The notes under the pieces were generated by a model that did not search any database, had not been told where the DNA came from, and saw only the letters and a list, made by a program, of their open reading frames with translations. A stretch of 64,000 nt of DNA from Urechidicola croceus (GTDB lineage: Bacteria; Bacteroidota; Bacteroidia; Flavobacteriales; Flavobacteriaceae), in NCBI RefSeq assembly GCF_001761325.1, contig NZ_CP017478.1:688001-752000 (forward strand). Reading direction: 5' to 3'. Positions within the stretch are counted from its first letter, which is position 1; each line of letters opens with the position of its first letter. Made by a program: the position numbers and the translations under genes. Positions 33,159 through 43,239 of this stretch are shown in pieces.

Positions 33159-34253
33159 TTATTTAACTGCTTTTGGGTAATCTGTATAACCTTTTACACC
33201 TGTAGTATAAAAAGTATCTTCATCCCATTTGGCTATATTTAAATTATTTTCAAAACGCTCTACTAAATCTGGGTTAGAAATAAATGGCTTACCATAGGCA
33301 ACTAAATCTGCATCACCATTCATTATGACTTTATTCCCTTTTTCTTGGTCAAATGCTGTATTGATCATCAAGGTTCCATTGTATAAAGGTCTGAAATGTT
33401 TTGCTATTTCTGTAACAGCATATGGTATTTCAGAAACATCAGTAAATGGTTCTGATAGGTGTACATAGGCTAAATTGTAATCGTTCAATTTTTTTATAAT
33501 ATACTCAAATGTTGGAATGGTTTCTTCATCCATAGTCATTCCAAAAACACCATCTAAAGAAGGGTTAAATCGAACTCCAATACTTTCTTGTGGCATCACC
33601 TCTTTTACCGCATCTAATACTTCAAAAAAGAAACGTGCTTTATTTTCAATACTTCCTCCATACTCATCTGTTCGTGTGTTTGAAGTTCCATTAAAAAACT
33701 GATGAAATAAATAACCGTTAGATGAATGTATTTCTACACCATCAAATCCTGCTTTCACAGCATTTGCGGCAGCAGTTTTAAAATCATTTATAGTTATTTT
33801 AATATCCTCGAGTGTCATTTCCTTTGGAGTCACAGTTTCTTTAAATCCTTCAGGAGTAAAAGATTTTGAATTTGGATTTATTGCCGAAGCAGATAATGGT
33901 AATTCTCCATTGTGAAAATCAGGATGTGACATACGTCCTACATGCCATATTTGAATAAAGATTTTACCGCCTTTATTATGTACACGTTTTGTAACTTTTT
34001 TCCATCCTTCTACTTGCTCTTCTGAATAAATTCCAGGTGTGTTTATATAACCAACCGCACGCTCAGAAACCTGCGAACCTTCAGTAATAATAAGTCCTGC
34101 AGATGCACGTTGTTCATAATACAAACCTTGAAGTTCATCTGTAGGTACATTGCCTTCATTATTAGCCCTACTTCGTGTCATAGGTGCCATAACAATCCTG
34201 TTTTTTAAGTTTATATTTTTGTGATATGGTGTTAATAATGGTTGTGTGCTCAT
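33159..34253 (-). CDS. Alkene reductase of the old yellow enzyme family (NemA-like)
   Basis: A 364-residue FMN-dependent TIM-barrel oxidoreductase. It has the NRIVMAPMTRSRA start, IIQIWHVGRMSHPD-like strand (FIQIWHVGRMSHPD), substrate His-x-x-Asn in VEIHSSNGYLFHQF (here His-Ser-Ser-Asn), RTDEYGGSIENKARF and the C-terminal LVAYGKPFISNPDLVERF. It reduces activated C=C bonds or nitro groups with NAD(P)H. First gene of the operon; an FNR-like dyad lies 58 bases before its ATG, and the regulator gene lies just upstream on the same strand. Confidence 0.94.
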   Translation of the reverse strand: MSTQPLLTPYHKNINLKNRIVMAPMTRSRANNEGNVPTDELQGLYYEQRASAGLIITEGSQVSERAVGYINTPGIYSEEQVEGWKKVTKRVHNKGGKIFIQIWHVGRMSHPDFHNGELPLSASAINPNSKSFTPEGFKETVTPKEMTLEDIKITINDFKTAAANAVKAGFDGVEIHSSNGYLFHQFFNGTSNTRTDEYGGSIENKARFFFEVLDAVKEVMPQESIGVRFNPSLDGVFGMTMDEETIPTFEYIIKKLNDYNLAYVHLSEPFTDVSEIPYAVTEIAKHFRPLYNGTLMINTAFDQEKGNKVIMNGDADLVAYGKPFISNPDLVERFENNLNIAKWDEDTFYTTGVKGYTDYPKAVK

Positions 34254-34266
34254 TTTTATTGTGTTT

Positions 34267-34285
34267 TTTTGATTTTAAATCAAAA
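34267..34285. promoter_or_regulatory. AT-rich dyad upstream of the ene-reductase operon
   Basis: TTTTGATTTTAAATCAAAA is a near-perfect palindrome with TTGAT/ATCAA half-sites spaced by five bases. It lies between the operon start and the better FNR-like site at 34311, so it may be a second, weaker site. Confidence 0.4.
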
Positions 34286-34310
34286 GTACAATACATTATT
34301 ACCACAAATA

Positions 34311-34324
34311 TTGACCTATGTCAA
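34311..34324. promoter_or_regulatory. FNR/Crp-like operator
   Basis: TTGACCTATGTCAA is a perfect TTGAC-N4-GTCAA dyad, the geometry used by Crp/Fnr proteins. It sits in the 82-base gap between the Crp/Fnr gene's stop and the ene-reductase ATG, so it probably controls the detoxification operon. Confidence 0.6.
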
Positions 34325-34335
34325 TTAGCAAAAAA

Positions 34336-34911
34336 TTAACGTTTTAATTTTGAACGGACTCTACTTAAACTTTCCGCAGATACACCTAAATAATTAGCAA
34401 TATGATAATTAGGAACTCTATCTTCTATATTAGGATACGATTCGCAAAACTCAACATAACGCTCTTTAGTATTCTTTTCTAAAGATGATAAAATTCGCTT
34501 TCGTTGTGCTATAAAAGCATTGGTTGTAAGTAATCTAAAATAACGTTCAAAAATTGGAGCAACTTTAAAAAGTTCTTGAAGTTTATCATAATGAATAGAA
34601 AGTAAGATTGAATCTTCTAGAGTTTCTATATACAATCGTGAAGGGACATTATTGTAAAAAGCTTCAAAATCTCCAACCCACCAATTTTCAATTGCAAATT
34701 GTATAATATGCCTATGGCCTTTATCGTCAATATAATAAGCTTTTAAACATCCTTTTACAACAAAATACTCATGCTTGACATGAGTACCTGGTTGCAGTAA
34801 AAATTTGCCTTTAGCAATAGAAATATTGTTAAAAGATGAGTAAAACAAATCTAAATCCTTATCTGAAGGATTGATATATCGTTTAACATGATTTGTGATT
34901 AATGGATGCAT
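34336..34911 (-). CDS. Crp/Fnr-family transcriptional regulator
   Basis: A 191-residue regulator with a cyclic-nucleotide-binding-like beta-roll (GKFLLQPGTHVKHEYFVVKGCLKAYYID, residues 34-61) and a C-terminal HTH (YHIANYLGVSAESLSRVRSKL). It has no Cys cluster for an iron-sulfur centre, so direct oxygen sensing of FNR type is unlikely. This shorter Crp form is common in Bacteroidota. It lies immediately upstream of the ene-reductase operon and an FNR-like dyad. Confidence 0.92.
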   Translation of the reverse strand: MHPLITNHVKRYINPSDKDLDLFYSSFNNISIAKGKFLLQPGTHVKHEYFVVKGCLKAYYIDDKGHRHIIQFAIENWWVGDFEAFYNNVPSRLYIETLEDSILLSIHYDKLQELFKVAPIFERYFRLLTTNAFIAQRKRILSSLEKNTKERYVEFCESYPNIEDRVPNYHIANYLGVSAESLSRVRSKLKR

Positions 34912-35116
34912 ACTACAAATATCATAAATATTCTATTACCCTTATATTAGAATCATCTACTTTTTTAGTCTTTATTTTAAACGCAAATTTTGAACTGAAC
35001 TCCTTTTATTTTTTAAATTTTAAATCACAGTTACAAATGGCTTGTAGTATTTTTTTATAATTTCATTTAAAGTTCATAATAAAGTAAGGTTTTACATAAA
35101 CATATTAAAAACAAAA

Positions 35117-35146
35117 TTGTCAAAATTATGTAAAAAAGTATATTTG
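35117..35146 (+). promoter_or_regulatory. Bacteroidota-type promoter of the DMT transporter gene
   Basis: TTG (35117-35119), a 19-base spacer and TATATTTG (35139-35146) match the -33/-7 pattern. The expected start of transcription, about 5-7 bases after the box, falls on or next to the ATG at 35152, so the mRNA is probably leaderless. Confidence 0.7.
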
Positions 35147-35151
35147 CCTCC

Positions 35152-36054
35152 ATGTGGATGTATTTGGGTCTTTTAGCGGCATTATTTTTAGGATTACATA
35201 ACTTATGTAAAAAACATGCAGTACAAGGAAACGAAGTGTTTCCAGTACTTTTAGGAACGATAACTGCTGGTTTTATACTCTTACTACCACTCTACTTAAG
35301 TTCACGATTTTCACCAGAATACACAAAAGAAATTGGTTTTTATATTGATCCTATTTCATTGAAAGTTCATGGTTTTATATTCATAAAATCTATGATTATG
35401 GCAGCATCTTGGGTGTTGGCTTATCAAGCATTGAAACACTTACCAATAACCATCGTAACTCCTATACGTTCTGCAGGACCATTTTTCACTTTTATTGGTG
35501 CTATAATAATTTATCAAGAAAGACCAACTTTTTGGCAATGGATAGGTTTTTTTCTTATTATATTTTCTGTGATGCTTTATTCGAGGATTGGTAAAAAAGA
35601 AGGAATCAATTTCAAAAAAAATAAATGGATTTTCGCTATAATTGGAGCTACTTTTTTAGGTGCTTCAAGTGGATTGTATGACAAATTTTTAATTCAATAT
35701 CAAAAATTAACACCACAAACATTACAATTTTGGTTCTGTTGGTATACAATATTAATACTACTAGTTATATTAGTATTTACATGGTTTCCTTATACTGAAA
35801 AACGTAAAAACTTTAAATGGAGATGGACCATTCCTGCAGTTGGTATCTTATTGCAAACAGCAGATTATTTTTACTTTAAAGCATTACAGGATCCAGAAGC
35901 ATTAATCATGCTACTATCTGCCATAAAACGAAGTCAAATATTAATTGCTGTACTCGTAGGTGGAGTTATTTTTAAAGAACATAATAAACGTAAGAAACTA
36001 GTTCCATTGATAGGAATTATGATTGGTGTATTCTTGATTATGTATACTTCATAA
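35152..36054 (+). CDS. DMT-superfamily (EamA-like) transporter
   Basis: A 300-residue inner-membrane protein with ten hydrophobic segments arranged as two EamA-like halves; the first includes MWMYLGLLAALFLGLHNLCK and the second begins near WIFAIIGATFLGASSGLYDK. The half-ending motifs PIRSAGPFFTFIGAIIIYQE and AIKRSQILIAVLVGGVIFKE are typical of drug/metabolite exporters. The substrate cannot be predicted. The gene stands alone; a strong promoter lies directly at its start. Confidence 0.9.
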   Translation: MWMYLGLLAALFLGLHNLCKKHAVQGNEVFPVLLGTITAGFILLLPLYLSSRFSPEYTKEIGFYIDPISLKVHGFIFIKSMIMAASWVLAYQALKHLPITIVTPIRSAGPFFTFIGAIIIYQERPTFWQWIGFFLIIFSVMLYSRIGKKEGINFKKNKWIFAIIGATFLGASSGLYDKFLIQYQKLTPQTLQFWFCWYTILILLVILVFTWFPYTEKRKNFKWRWTIPAVGILLQTADYFYFKALQDPEALIMLLSAIKRSQILIAVLVGGVIFKEHNKRKKLVPLIGIMIGVFLIMYTS

Positions 36055-36433
36055 TAATTATGTGTAATAAACATAGTCAGTTGTGTTTTATTCATAAAAT
36101 CTTAGAAGTTTTAATAAATATCCCAATCATTAACATACACCTTGAATATATTTTCAATAAAAGAATACTTTTATTAAATTATCACTACAGATATAGATAT
36201 TTTATACCTATTTTAGATGTTTGTTCTTAAAAGGTATTTTAAATAAAATAAATTATAATAAATAGTTTGTATTTCATAAAATGAGAAGTACATATTGTTT
36301 TCTATTATTTTAAGATATTTAAATAAAACCTATTAGATTTTCCTATAGTAAAAAGGCAAAATTTAAATTTTAAACAATTAAATTCAAAAAGACTTTAAAT
36401 TAGTTTTTAATTTTTTTTTATACAAGATAATAT
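36055..36433. other. 379-base AT-rich spacer
   Basis: No gene, repeat shared with other parts of the window, or clear terminator was seen. The end of this stretch should contain the promoter for the transglutaminase gene set, but no good consensus match was found. Confidence 0.5.
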
Positions 36434-39400
36434 ATGGCATTAAAAATCGTAATTTCACACAAAACAGTCTATAAATATGATCGAATGGTATCTTTATCTC
36501 CTCATATTTTTAGGCTAAGACCTGCTCCACACAGCCGAACTCCTATTGAAGCTTATTCCATAAAAATAAAACCAGAAAATCAATTTTTTAATTGGCAACA
36601 AGACCCTTTTGGAAATTATATTGCTCGTTTGGTTTTTCCTGAAAAAACTAATGAGTTGTCTATTGAAGTTGAAATTATTGCAGATTTAAAAACCATTAAT
36701 CCATTTGATTTCTTTGTAGAAGAAGCTGCTGAAGAATATCCCTTTGAATATAGTGAGACTATCAAAAAAGAATTGCAACCTTACTTAGAGATTACCGACC
36801 ATGGAGAACTACTTAAAAACTTTATAAGTACGATTGATTATACACCTCGAAAGACTATTTATTTTTTAATTGATATCAATAGAAAGATTTACGAGTATTT
36901 AAATTACAATATTCGTATGGATCCCGGTGTTCAAACTTGTGAAGAAAGTTTAGCAAGCAGAAGCGGTTCATGTAGAGATTACGCTTGGTTATTTGTTCAA
37001 GTATTACGCCATTTAGGCTTTGGAGCACGATTTGTATCTGGATATTTAGTACAATTAAAATCAGATGAAAAATCATTAGATGGTCCATCGGGGCCAGACG
37101 AAGATTTTACTGATTTACATGCTTGGGTAGAAGTTTATCTTCCAGGTGCTGGTTGGATTGGTTTTGATGCAACTTCAGGATTACTTGCTGGTGAAGGACA
37201 TATCCCATTGGCTTGTACTCCGTCTTTTGAAAGTGCATCACCAGTTTCTGGAGCAACTGATGTATGTGAAACAGAATTCTTTTTTGAAAATTCAGTTAAG
37301 AGAATATTTGAATCTCCAAGAGTTACCAAACCATATACTGAAAAACAATGGAATGAAATAAACAAATTAGGATATAAAGTTGAAAAACAATTAGAAAAAG
37401 GAGATGTAAGATTAACTATGGGTGGTGAACCTACTTTCGTATCTATTGACGATATGGAATCTCCTGAATGGAATACAGATGCGGATGGACCTCATAAACG
37501 CAAGTTAGCAAATGATCTCTCTGGAAGATTGCTTGAGAAATTTGGTAAAGGTGGTTTTTTACATCATGCTCAAGGAAAATGGTATCCTGGTGAACCATTA
37601 CCTAGATGGCAAATTGAAATTTGCTGGAGAAAAGATGGTAGACCAATTTGGTTTAATAAAGAATTACTTACTTCATTTGCTGAAAATCCATTTATTCCAG
37701 CAAATGGTGATAAATTATTTTTAGAAACACTTACTAAATATTTAAGAGTTTCTACTCAACATATTACTCCTACTTATGAGGACGCCTTTCATTTGTTATG
37801 GGAAGAGGGTAATTTACCTATAGATTTTAATCCTTCTGAAGATAAAGATGCTTCCATAGCAACTAAAAAATTAACAGAAATTCTTGAAAGAGGAACTTCT
37901 GAACCTGTAGGTTATGTACTCCCTTTAAATAAAACCGAAGGTAAATGGTTTACAAGTGAATGGCAATTTAGAAGAAAACACTTGTTTTTAACACCAGGTA
38001 ACTCTCCAATTGGTTTAAGATTACCTTTGGCTTCTTTAATGGTAAAACCAGAACATGAAATATTTCCTGTTTATGAGCCAGATCTTTTTTCAAAAAAGAA
38101 AAGATTGCCAAGTTTTAAAAAGATAGTTACTAAAAGAAACCAAGAATTTTTAGATTATGGACTAGAAACTAATTTGCCCAATTATTTTGTACGTACAGCA
38201 TTATGTTCAGAAATTAGAGAAGGAAAATTATTCTTATTCTTGCCACCATTAGATACTGCTGAAACATTTTTAGATTTAATATCATCTATTGAATTAACAG
38301 CAAAAGAGTTGAACATCCCGGTAATTTTAGAAGGCTATGACCCTCCAAAAGATAATCGTTTAGAATCTCTTAAAATAACTCCTGATCCTGGTGTTATTGA
38401 AGTAAATGTACACCCTGTTTCAAACTGGAAAGATCTTACAGAAAATACTTTTACTATATATGAACAAGCAAAACAAGCACGTTTAGGTACTGAAAAATTT
38501 ATGTTGGACGGAAAACATACTGGTACTGGTGGTGGAAACCATGTAACTTTAGGAGGTATTACTCCAAAGGACAGTCCGTTATTGCGTAAACCTAGTTTAT
38601 TGCGAAGTTTAATAACCTTCTGGCAACATCATCCTGGGCTTTCTTACTTATTTTCTGGTGCTTTTGTTGGACCAACTAGTCAGGCTCCACGAGTAGATGA
38701 AGCACGATTAGATAATTTATATGAACTAGAAATTGCTTTTAGTCAAATACCTAAAGATGGAAAAGTTCCTTTTTGGTTAACAGATAGATTGTTTAGACAT
38801 TTATTAACAGATCTTACAGGAAATACGCATCGTTCAGAATTTTGTATTGATAAACTATATTCACCAGATTCTACATCAGGAAGGTTAGGAATTTTAGAAT
38901 TACGAGGTTTTGATATGCCTCCACATCCTCAAATGAGTTTAATGCAAATGCTTCTTGTAAGAACACTTGTTGCTTGGTTCTGGAAAAAACCATACGAGCA
39001 CAAGTTAGTTCGTTGGGGAACAGAATTACATGATAAATTTTTAATAGAACATTATGTTAGAGAAGATATAAAAGATATTATATCGCAATTAAATAATGCT
39101 GGATATAAATTTAAAGAAGACTGGTTTGACCCATTCTTTGAATTTAGATTTCCATTGCATGGTATGGTTGAAATAAACAATATTCATCTTGAATTAAGGG
39201 CAGGTATTGAACCTTGGAATGTTTTAGGGGAAGAAATGACAGGAGGTGGAACAGCACGATATGTTGACTCATCTTTAGAAAGAATACAAGTAAAAGTTTC
39301 TAGTTTCACAGAAGAAAGATTTGTCTTAACTTGCAACGGTGTAAAAGTCCAATTAAACAGTACTGGCGTTCAAGGTGAATATGTAGCAGGAATTAGATAT

Positions 39401-39766
39401 AAAGCCTGGGATCCACATTCAGCATTACACCCAACAATTGAAGTAGATACTCCACTTGTTTTTGATATTGTTGATACTTGGAATAAGCGTTCCATAGGTG
39501 GTTGTACATATTTTGTAGTGCATCCAGGAGGAAGATCTTACGACACTTATCCTGTGAATAGTTATGAAGCAGAATCACGTAGAATAAATCGCTTTTGGGA
39601 ATTTGGACATACACAAGGAGAAATAGATCCTATAGAAAATATTAACCCAGATGTAGAAAATCTAAGCAGAAAAGTTGAGGAAAAAAGTAGTTCTAAGAGA
39701 TTTAAATTTAAAGAATTACCAGTTAATTTTGAATTTCCACATACGCTTGATTTGAGAAATAAATAA
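36434..39766 (+). CDS. Transglutaminase-like protein with DUF2126 C-terminal region
   Basis: A 1110-residue protein. The N-terminal 290 residues are a bacterial transglutaminase-like domain (HKTVYKYDRMVSLSPHIFRLRP start) with the full Cys-His-Asp triad: Cys180 in SGSCRDYAW, His229 in DLHAWVEVYLPG and Asp245 in WIGFDATSG. The rest matches the large DUF2126 region that is commonly fused to it (TMGGEPTFVSIDDMESPEWN near 330, TGTGGGNHVTLGG, LTDLTGNTHRSEFCIDKLYSPD, HPGGRSYDTYPVNSYEAESR). No signal peptide. It opens a three-gene plus-strand unit with ATP-grasp and alpha-E domains. The set is known as a predicted peptide-synthesis or modification system, with the product unknown. Confidence 0.92.
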   Translation: MALKIVISHKTVYKYDRMVSLSPHIFRLRPAPHSRTPIEAYSIKIKPENQFFNWQQDPFGNYIARLVFPEKTNELSIEVEIIADLKTINPFDFFVEEAAEEYPFEYSETIKKELQPYLEITDHGELLKNFISTIDYTPRKTIYFLIDINRKIYEYLNYNIRMDPGVQTCEESLASRSGSCRDYAWLFVQVLRHLGFGARFVSGYLVQLKSDEKSLDGPSGPDEDFTDLHAWVEVYLPGAGWIGFDATSGLLAGEGHIPLACTPSFESASPVSGATDVCETEFFFENSVKRIFESPRVTKPYTEKQWNEINKLGYKVEKQLEKGDVRLTMGGEPTFVSIDDMESPEWNTDADGPHKRKLANDLSGRLLEKFGKGGFLHHAQGKWYPGEPLPRWQIEICWRKDGRPIWFNKELLTSFAENPFIPANGDKLFLETLTKYLRVSTQHITPTYEDAFHLLWEEGNLPIDFNPSEDKDASIATKKLTEILERGTSEPVGYVLPLNKTEGKWFTSEWQFRRKHLFLTPGNSPIGLRLPLASLMVKPEHEIFPVYEPDLFSKKKRLPSFKKIVTKRNQEFLDYGLETNLPNYFVRTALCSEIREGKLFLFLPPLDTAETFLDLISSIELTAKELNIPVILEGYDPPKDNRLESLKITPDPGVIEVNVHPVSNWKDLTENTFTIYEQAKQARLGTEKFMLDGKHTGTGGGNHVTLGGITPKDSPLLRKPSLLRSLITFWQHHPGLSYLFSGAFVGPTSQAPRVDEARLDNLYELEIAFSQIPKDGKVPFWLTDRLFRHLLTDLTGNTHRSEFCIDKLYSPDSTSGRLGILELRGFDMPPHPQMSLMQMLLVRTLVAWFWKKPYEHKLVRWGTELHDKFLIEHYVREDIKDIISQLNNAGYKFKEDWFDPFFEFRFPLHGMVEINNIHLELRAGIEPWNVLGEEMTGGGTARYVDSSLERIQVKVSSFTEERFVLTCNGVKVQLNSTGVQGEYVAGIRYKAWDPHSALHPTIEVDTPLVFDIVDTWNKRSIGGCTYFVVHPGGRSYDTYPVNSYEAESRRINRFWEFGHTQGEIDPIENINPDVENLSRKVEEKSSSKRFKFKELPVNFEFPHTLDLRNK

Positions 39767-39777
39767 GTATTCTTTTA

Positions 39778-42324
39778 ATGGAAACGAAGACTAATACGAT
39801 TATTCAAAATTATTTTTTGGATTATAGTAATTATGATGAATTACTAACTTCTAAAATGACTATCAAGCCTGATTGGGAAAAATTATTGAGTAATATATTG
39901 AAGGTTGGCAGTAAAAAATTAGCTTCTAAACAAGCTGATATAGATTGGCTTTTAGCCGAAAACGGTGTAACATATAATGTTTATAATGACCCTAAAGGTT
40001 TAAATCGTCCTTGGAATTTAAATATAGTTCCCTTTATCATTCATCAAAAAGAGTGGGATACTGTTGAAAAAGGTATTCAACAACGTTCAGAAGTATTAAA
40101 CCTACTTTTAAAAGATATTTACGGAAAACGAGAATTACTTAAAAATGGAATTATTCCACCTGAGGTAATTTATGCTCATCGAGGCTTTTTAAGGTCTTGC
40201 GATCAAATTCAATACAAAACTTCAAAACAACTATTGGTTCATGCTACTGATTTAGCAAGAGGTCCAGATGGCCGTATGTGGGTGGTAAATGATCGTACTC
40301 AAGCACCTTCTGGAATGGGCTATGCTTTAGAAAATAGATTTTCAACTAGTAAAATTACACCTGAATTATTTAATGAAATTAATGTAAAACAGCCATCAAA
40401 CTTCTTTGATGATTTTAACCAATTATTACAAAATGTAGCTCCTTCGAATAAAGAAAATCCAACAATTGTCATTTTAACTCCTGGACCACACAATGAAACC
40501 TATTTTGAACATTCATATTTATCCTCGTTTTTAGGATATCCACTTGTAAAAGGAAACGATTTAGTTGTTAGAAATGGAAAGTTATGGTTAAAATCTTTAA
40601 AGGGATTAAAACAAGTAGATGTAGTTTTAAGAAGAGTAGACGATATTTTTGTTGACCCTTTAGAACTTCGAGCAGATTCCTATTTAGGTGTTGCTGGTTT
40701 AATGGAAGTGGTTCGCCTTCAAAATGTTGCGATTGTAAACCCTATAGGAAGCGGAATTCTTGAAAATCCAGGGCTGATTCCTTTTATGGAGAGAATATGT
40801 GAGTATTTTTTAAATGAAAAACTAATCTTACCACAAATTGCTTCTTGGTGGTGTGGTCAGGAGAAAGAAAAAGACTATGTTTTAAAGAATTTACCTTCAT
40901 TTGTTGTTAAAAGAATTGACCGTTTACATAGAGAAAATATTTTTTTCTGTGAGTTTTTAAATAAGAAAGAATTACAAAATTTAAAGAATGAAATTTTAGC
41001 AAATCCAAATCAGTTTGTTGCCCAAGAAAAAATATATTTTTCAACAGCCCCTAATTTTGTAAAAGATAAATTAGAACCACGTAAAATTGTTTGTCGTACT
41101 TTTTCGGTAGCCAAAAACGACGGTTATAGTGTTATGCAAGGAGGTTTGGTTAGGGTTGCAGCAGAAAGAGAAGAACTATCTGTTTCGAACCAACGTGGTG
41201 GAATAAGTAAAGATTTTTGGGTTGTAAGCGATAAAACTCAAAATAATATCCAACAATATTCTTGGAATAAAACTATTTCTAATCACACTACAGGAATTAA
41301 TGATGTTCCTAGTAATACTGCCGAAAATTTATTTTGGTCAGGAAGGTATTTAGGACGTACAATTGTAGTTGCTAGATATATTAGGATGGTTTTAAATCAA
41401 ATGACGCAGGTACAATACAATGATAGGAAATCTGAATCAGAAAGTTTAAAAATATTATTTCAATCTATAACAACTATTACTTCTACCTTTCCTGGTTTTA
41501 TAAAGGATGAAGAAGCAATGAAAAATCCGTTAAAAGAATTACAATCTATTACTTTAGATGAAAATAGAATTGGCAGTTTTGGACAATCTATGTCTAGTTT
41601 TAATAACACCTATTATTCTTTAAGAAACCTATGGTCAAAAGATATGTGGCGCGTTTTTTATGGTATACAGAAGTTATGGGCTGAATTTAAAGAGATAAAA
41701 GAATATACGGTTCCTATACTTACTAAGTTTTATGATAAAATTATCACGAGGCTTATTGCTTTTATGGCACTAACTGAAGAAAGTATTTTGGTAAAACAAG
41801 GACTCCTACTCTATTTTATTGGATTGCAATTAGAACAAGCAACATTAAAAATTGAAAAATTCAGATCACTTGTAGTTGTAAATCATAATGAAGAATTAGA
41901 ATATGAAATATTAGAATCTCTCTTAAATAGTCAGGAAAGTTTAAATATCTATAGATACAGTTACAAATCGTATTTAAGTTTAGAGAACGTCGTTAAATTA
42001 CTTATTTTGGATAAAGAATATGCACGATCTTTGACATATCAAATATATAGATTAAAAAAAGATATTGACCAACTACCTAATAATAGTTCAAATCAATTGA
42101 CCGAGTGTCAAATACAAATTTCAAGAGCTCTCAAAATAATACAAAACTTAAACTTGCAAAACTTATTAGAAATTGATGAAAGTTCCGATATGCGATTAAA
42201 TCTAGATAACTTATTGTCTCAATTAAGTGATTTGTTACATACCACGTCATTATCTATTTCAAATACTTATTTTAATCATTCTCAAAAACAAAAACAATTG
42301 GTTGATCAAACAATTTCAAATTAA
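39778..42324 (+). CDS. Circularly permuted type 2 ATP-grasp / alpha-E fusion protein
   Basis: An 848-residue fusion. Residues 1-480 are a circularly permuted ATP-grasp domain (PFIIHQKEWDTVEKGIQQRSEVLNL-like entry, then DGRMWVVNDRTQAPSGMGYALENR, DVVLRRVDDIFVDPLELR and QGGLVRVA). Residues 495-848 are an all-helical alpha-E domain (NTAENLFWSGRYLGRTIVVARYIRM). ATP-grasp members of this kind are predicted to form amide bonds. The homologous domains appear as separate genes at 44243 and 43240, so this copy has them fused. It is 11 bases after the transglutaminase and 2 bases before the next one. Confidence 0.93.
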   Translation: METKTNTIIQNYFLDYSNYDELLTSKMTIKPDWEKLLSNILKVGSKKLASKQADIDWLLAENGVTYNVYNDPKGLNRPWNLNIVPFIIHQKEWDTVEKGIQQRSEVLNLLLKDIYGKRELLKNGIIPPEVIYAHRGFLRSCDQIQYKTSKQLLVHATDLARGPDGRMWVVNDRTQAPSGMGYALENRFSTSKITPELFNEINVKQPSNFFDDFNQLLQNVAPSNKENPTIVILTPGPHNETYFEHSYLSSFLGYPLVKGNDLVVRNGKLWLKSLKGLKQVDVVLRRVDDIFVDPLELRADSYLGVAGLMEVVRLQNVAIVNPIGSGILENPGLIPFMERICEYFLNEKLILPQIASWWCGQEKEKDYVLKNLPSFVVKRIDRLHRENIFFCEFLNKKELQNLKNEILANPNQFVAQEKIYFSTAPNFVKDKLEPRKIVCRTFSVAKNDGYSVMQGGLVRVAAEREELSVSNQRGGISKDFWVVSDKTQNNIQQYSWNKTISNHTTGINDVPSNTAENLFWSGRYLGRTIVVARYIRMVLNQMTQVQYNDRKSESESLKILFQSITTITSTFPGFIKDEEAMKNPLKELQSITLDENRIGSFGQSMSSFNNTYYSLRNLWSKDMWRVFYGIQKLWAEFKEIKEYTVPILTKFYDKIITRLIAFMALTEESILVKQGLLLYFIGLQLEQATLKIEKFRSLVVVNHNEELEYEILESLLNSQESLNIYRYSYKSYLSLENVVKLLILDKEYARSLTYQIYRLKKDIDQLPNNSSNQLTECQIQISRALKIIQNLNLQNLLEIDESSDMRLNLDNLLSQLSDLLHTTSLSISNTYFNHSQKQKQLVDQTISN

Positions 42325-42326
42325 AA

Positions 42327-43217
42327 ATGATATTTGATATTTCTCATACAACAAAATATAATTATGAAAATGGAGTTTCATTTTGTCATAATATAGCAAC
42401 CTTAAAACCTAAACATTTTATAGGTCAATCTGTTTTAGATTATAAATTAGATATTAGTCCAGCACCTACTGACATTTCTGAAAGACTTGATTTTTTTGGA
42501 AATACAGTTACTCGTTTTTCAATCCAACAATTCCATAAAGAATTGGTTGTAACTGCGCGTAGTATTGTAGATAGAGATTATAATTTAGAGAAAAATATTC
42601 CTGACGAATGTAGAAATATCACTTTAGAAAATGCTGTAAAATTATTAAAAGGAACTCAATTAGAAATTTTGGATGCTCGACAATATATCTTAAATTCACC
42701 TCTAATTTCTAGAATAACACCAGAAATTAAGAAATATGCAGAAATATCATTTAAACCTAATAGATCAATATATGAGGCTTCTTATGAATTAATGCAGCGT
42801 ATTTTTACCGATTTTGATTTTGTAAGTGGATTCACAAATATTGCTACACCATTAAACGTGGTGATGAAAGAAAAAAAGGGTGTATGTCAAGATTTTGCTC
42901 AAATTGCAATTGCCTGTATAAGATCTATTGGTTTACCAGCAAGATATGTGAGTGGTTATATCGAAACTTTACCTCCAAAAGGTATGGTAAAACTAATAGG
43001 TACAGATGCTTCTCATGCTTGGTTCTCTGTTTATATACCTACTTTTGGGTGGGTTGATTTTGATCCAACTAACAATCAAATACCAAAAAATCAACATATA
43101 GTTGTAGCACATGGAAGAGATTATTATGATGTACCTCCATTAAAAGGAGTTATATTTAGTACTGGTAAAAATAAAATGAATGTTTCAGTAGATATTCGAC
43201 CAAAAGTCTTGAAGTAA
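42327..43217 (+). CDS. Transglutaminase-family protein
   Basis: A 296-residue protein of the small bacterial transglutaminase-like type (ISHTTKYNYENGVSFCHN at the N-terminus). The triad is complete: Cys187 in KGVCQDFAQIA, His230 in SHAWFSVYIPTFGW and Asp246 in VDFDPTNNQ. It is probably a peptidase or amide ligase/hydrolase rather than a cross-linker. It is the third gene of the plus-strand unit and meets the minus-strand alpha-E gene end-to-end with 22 bases between. Confidence 0.93.
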   Translation: MIFDISHTTKYNYENGVSFCHNIATLKPKHFIGQSVLDYKLDISPAPTDISERLDFFGNTVTRFSIQQFHKELVVTARSIVDRDYNLEKNIPDECRNITLENAVKLLKGTQLEILDARQYILNSPLISRITPEIKKYAEISFKPNRSIYEASYELMQRIFTDFDFVSGFTNIATPLNVVMKEKKGVCQDFAQIAIACIRSIGLPARYVSGYIETLPPKGMVKLIGTDASHAWFSVYIPTFGWVDFDPTNNQIPKNQHIVVAHGRDYYDVPPLKGVIFSTGKNKMNVSVDIRPKVLK

Positions 43218-43239
43218 ATATATTTAAACTAGTAATTGA

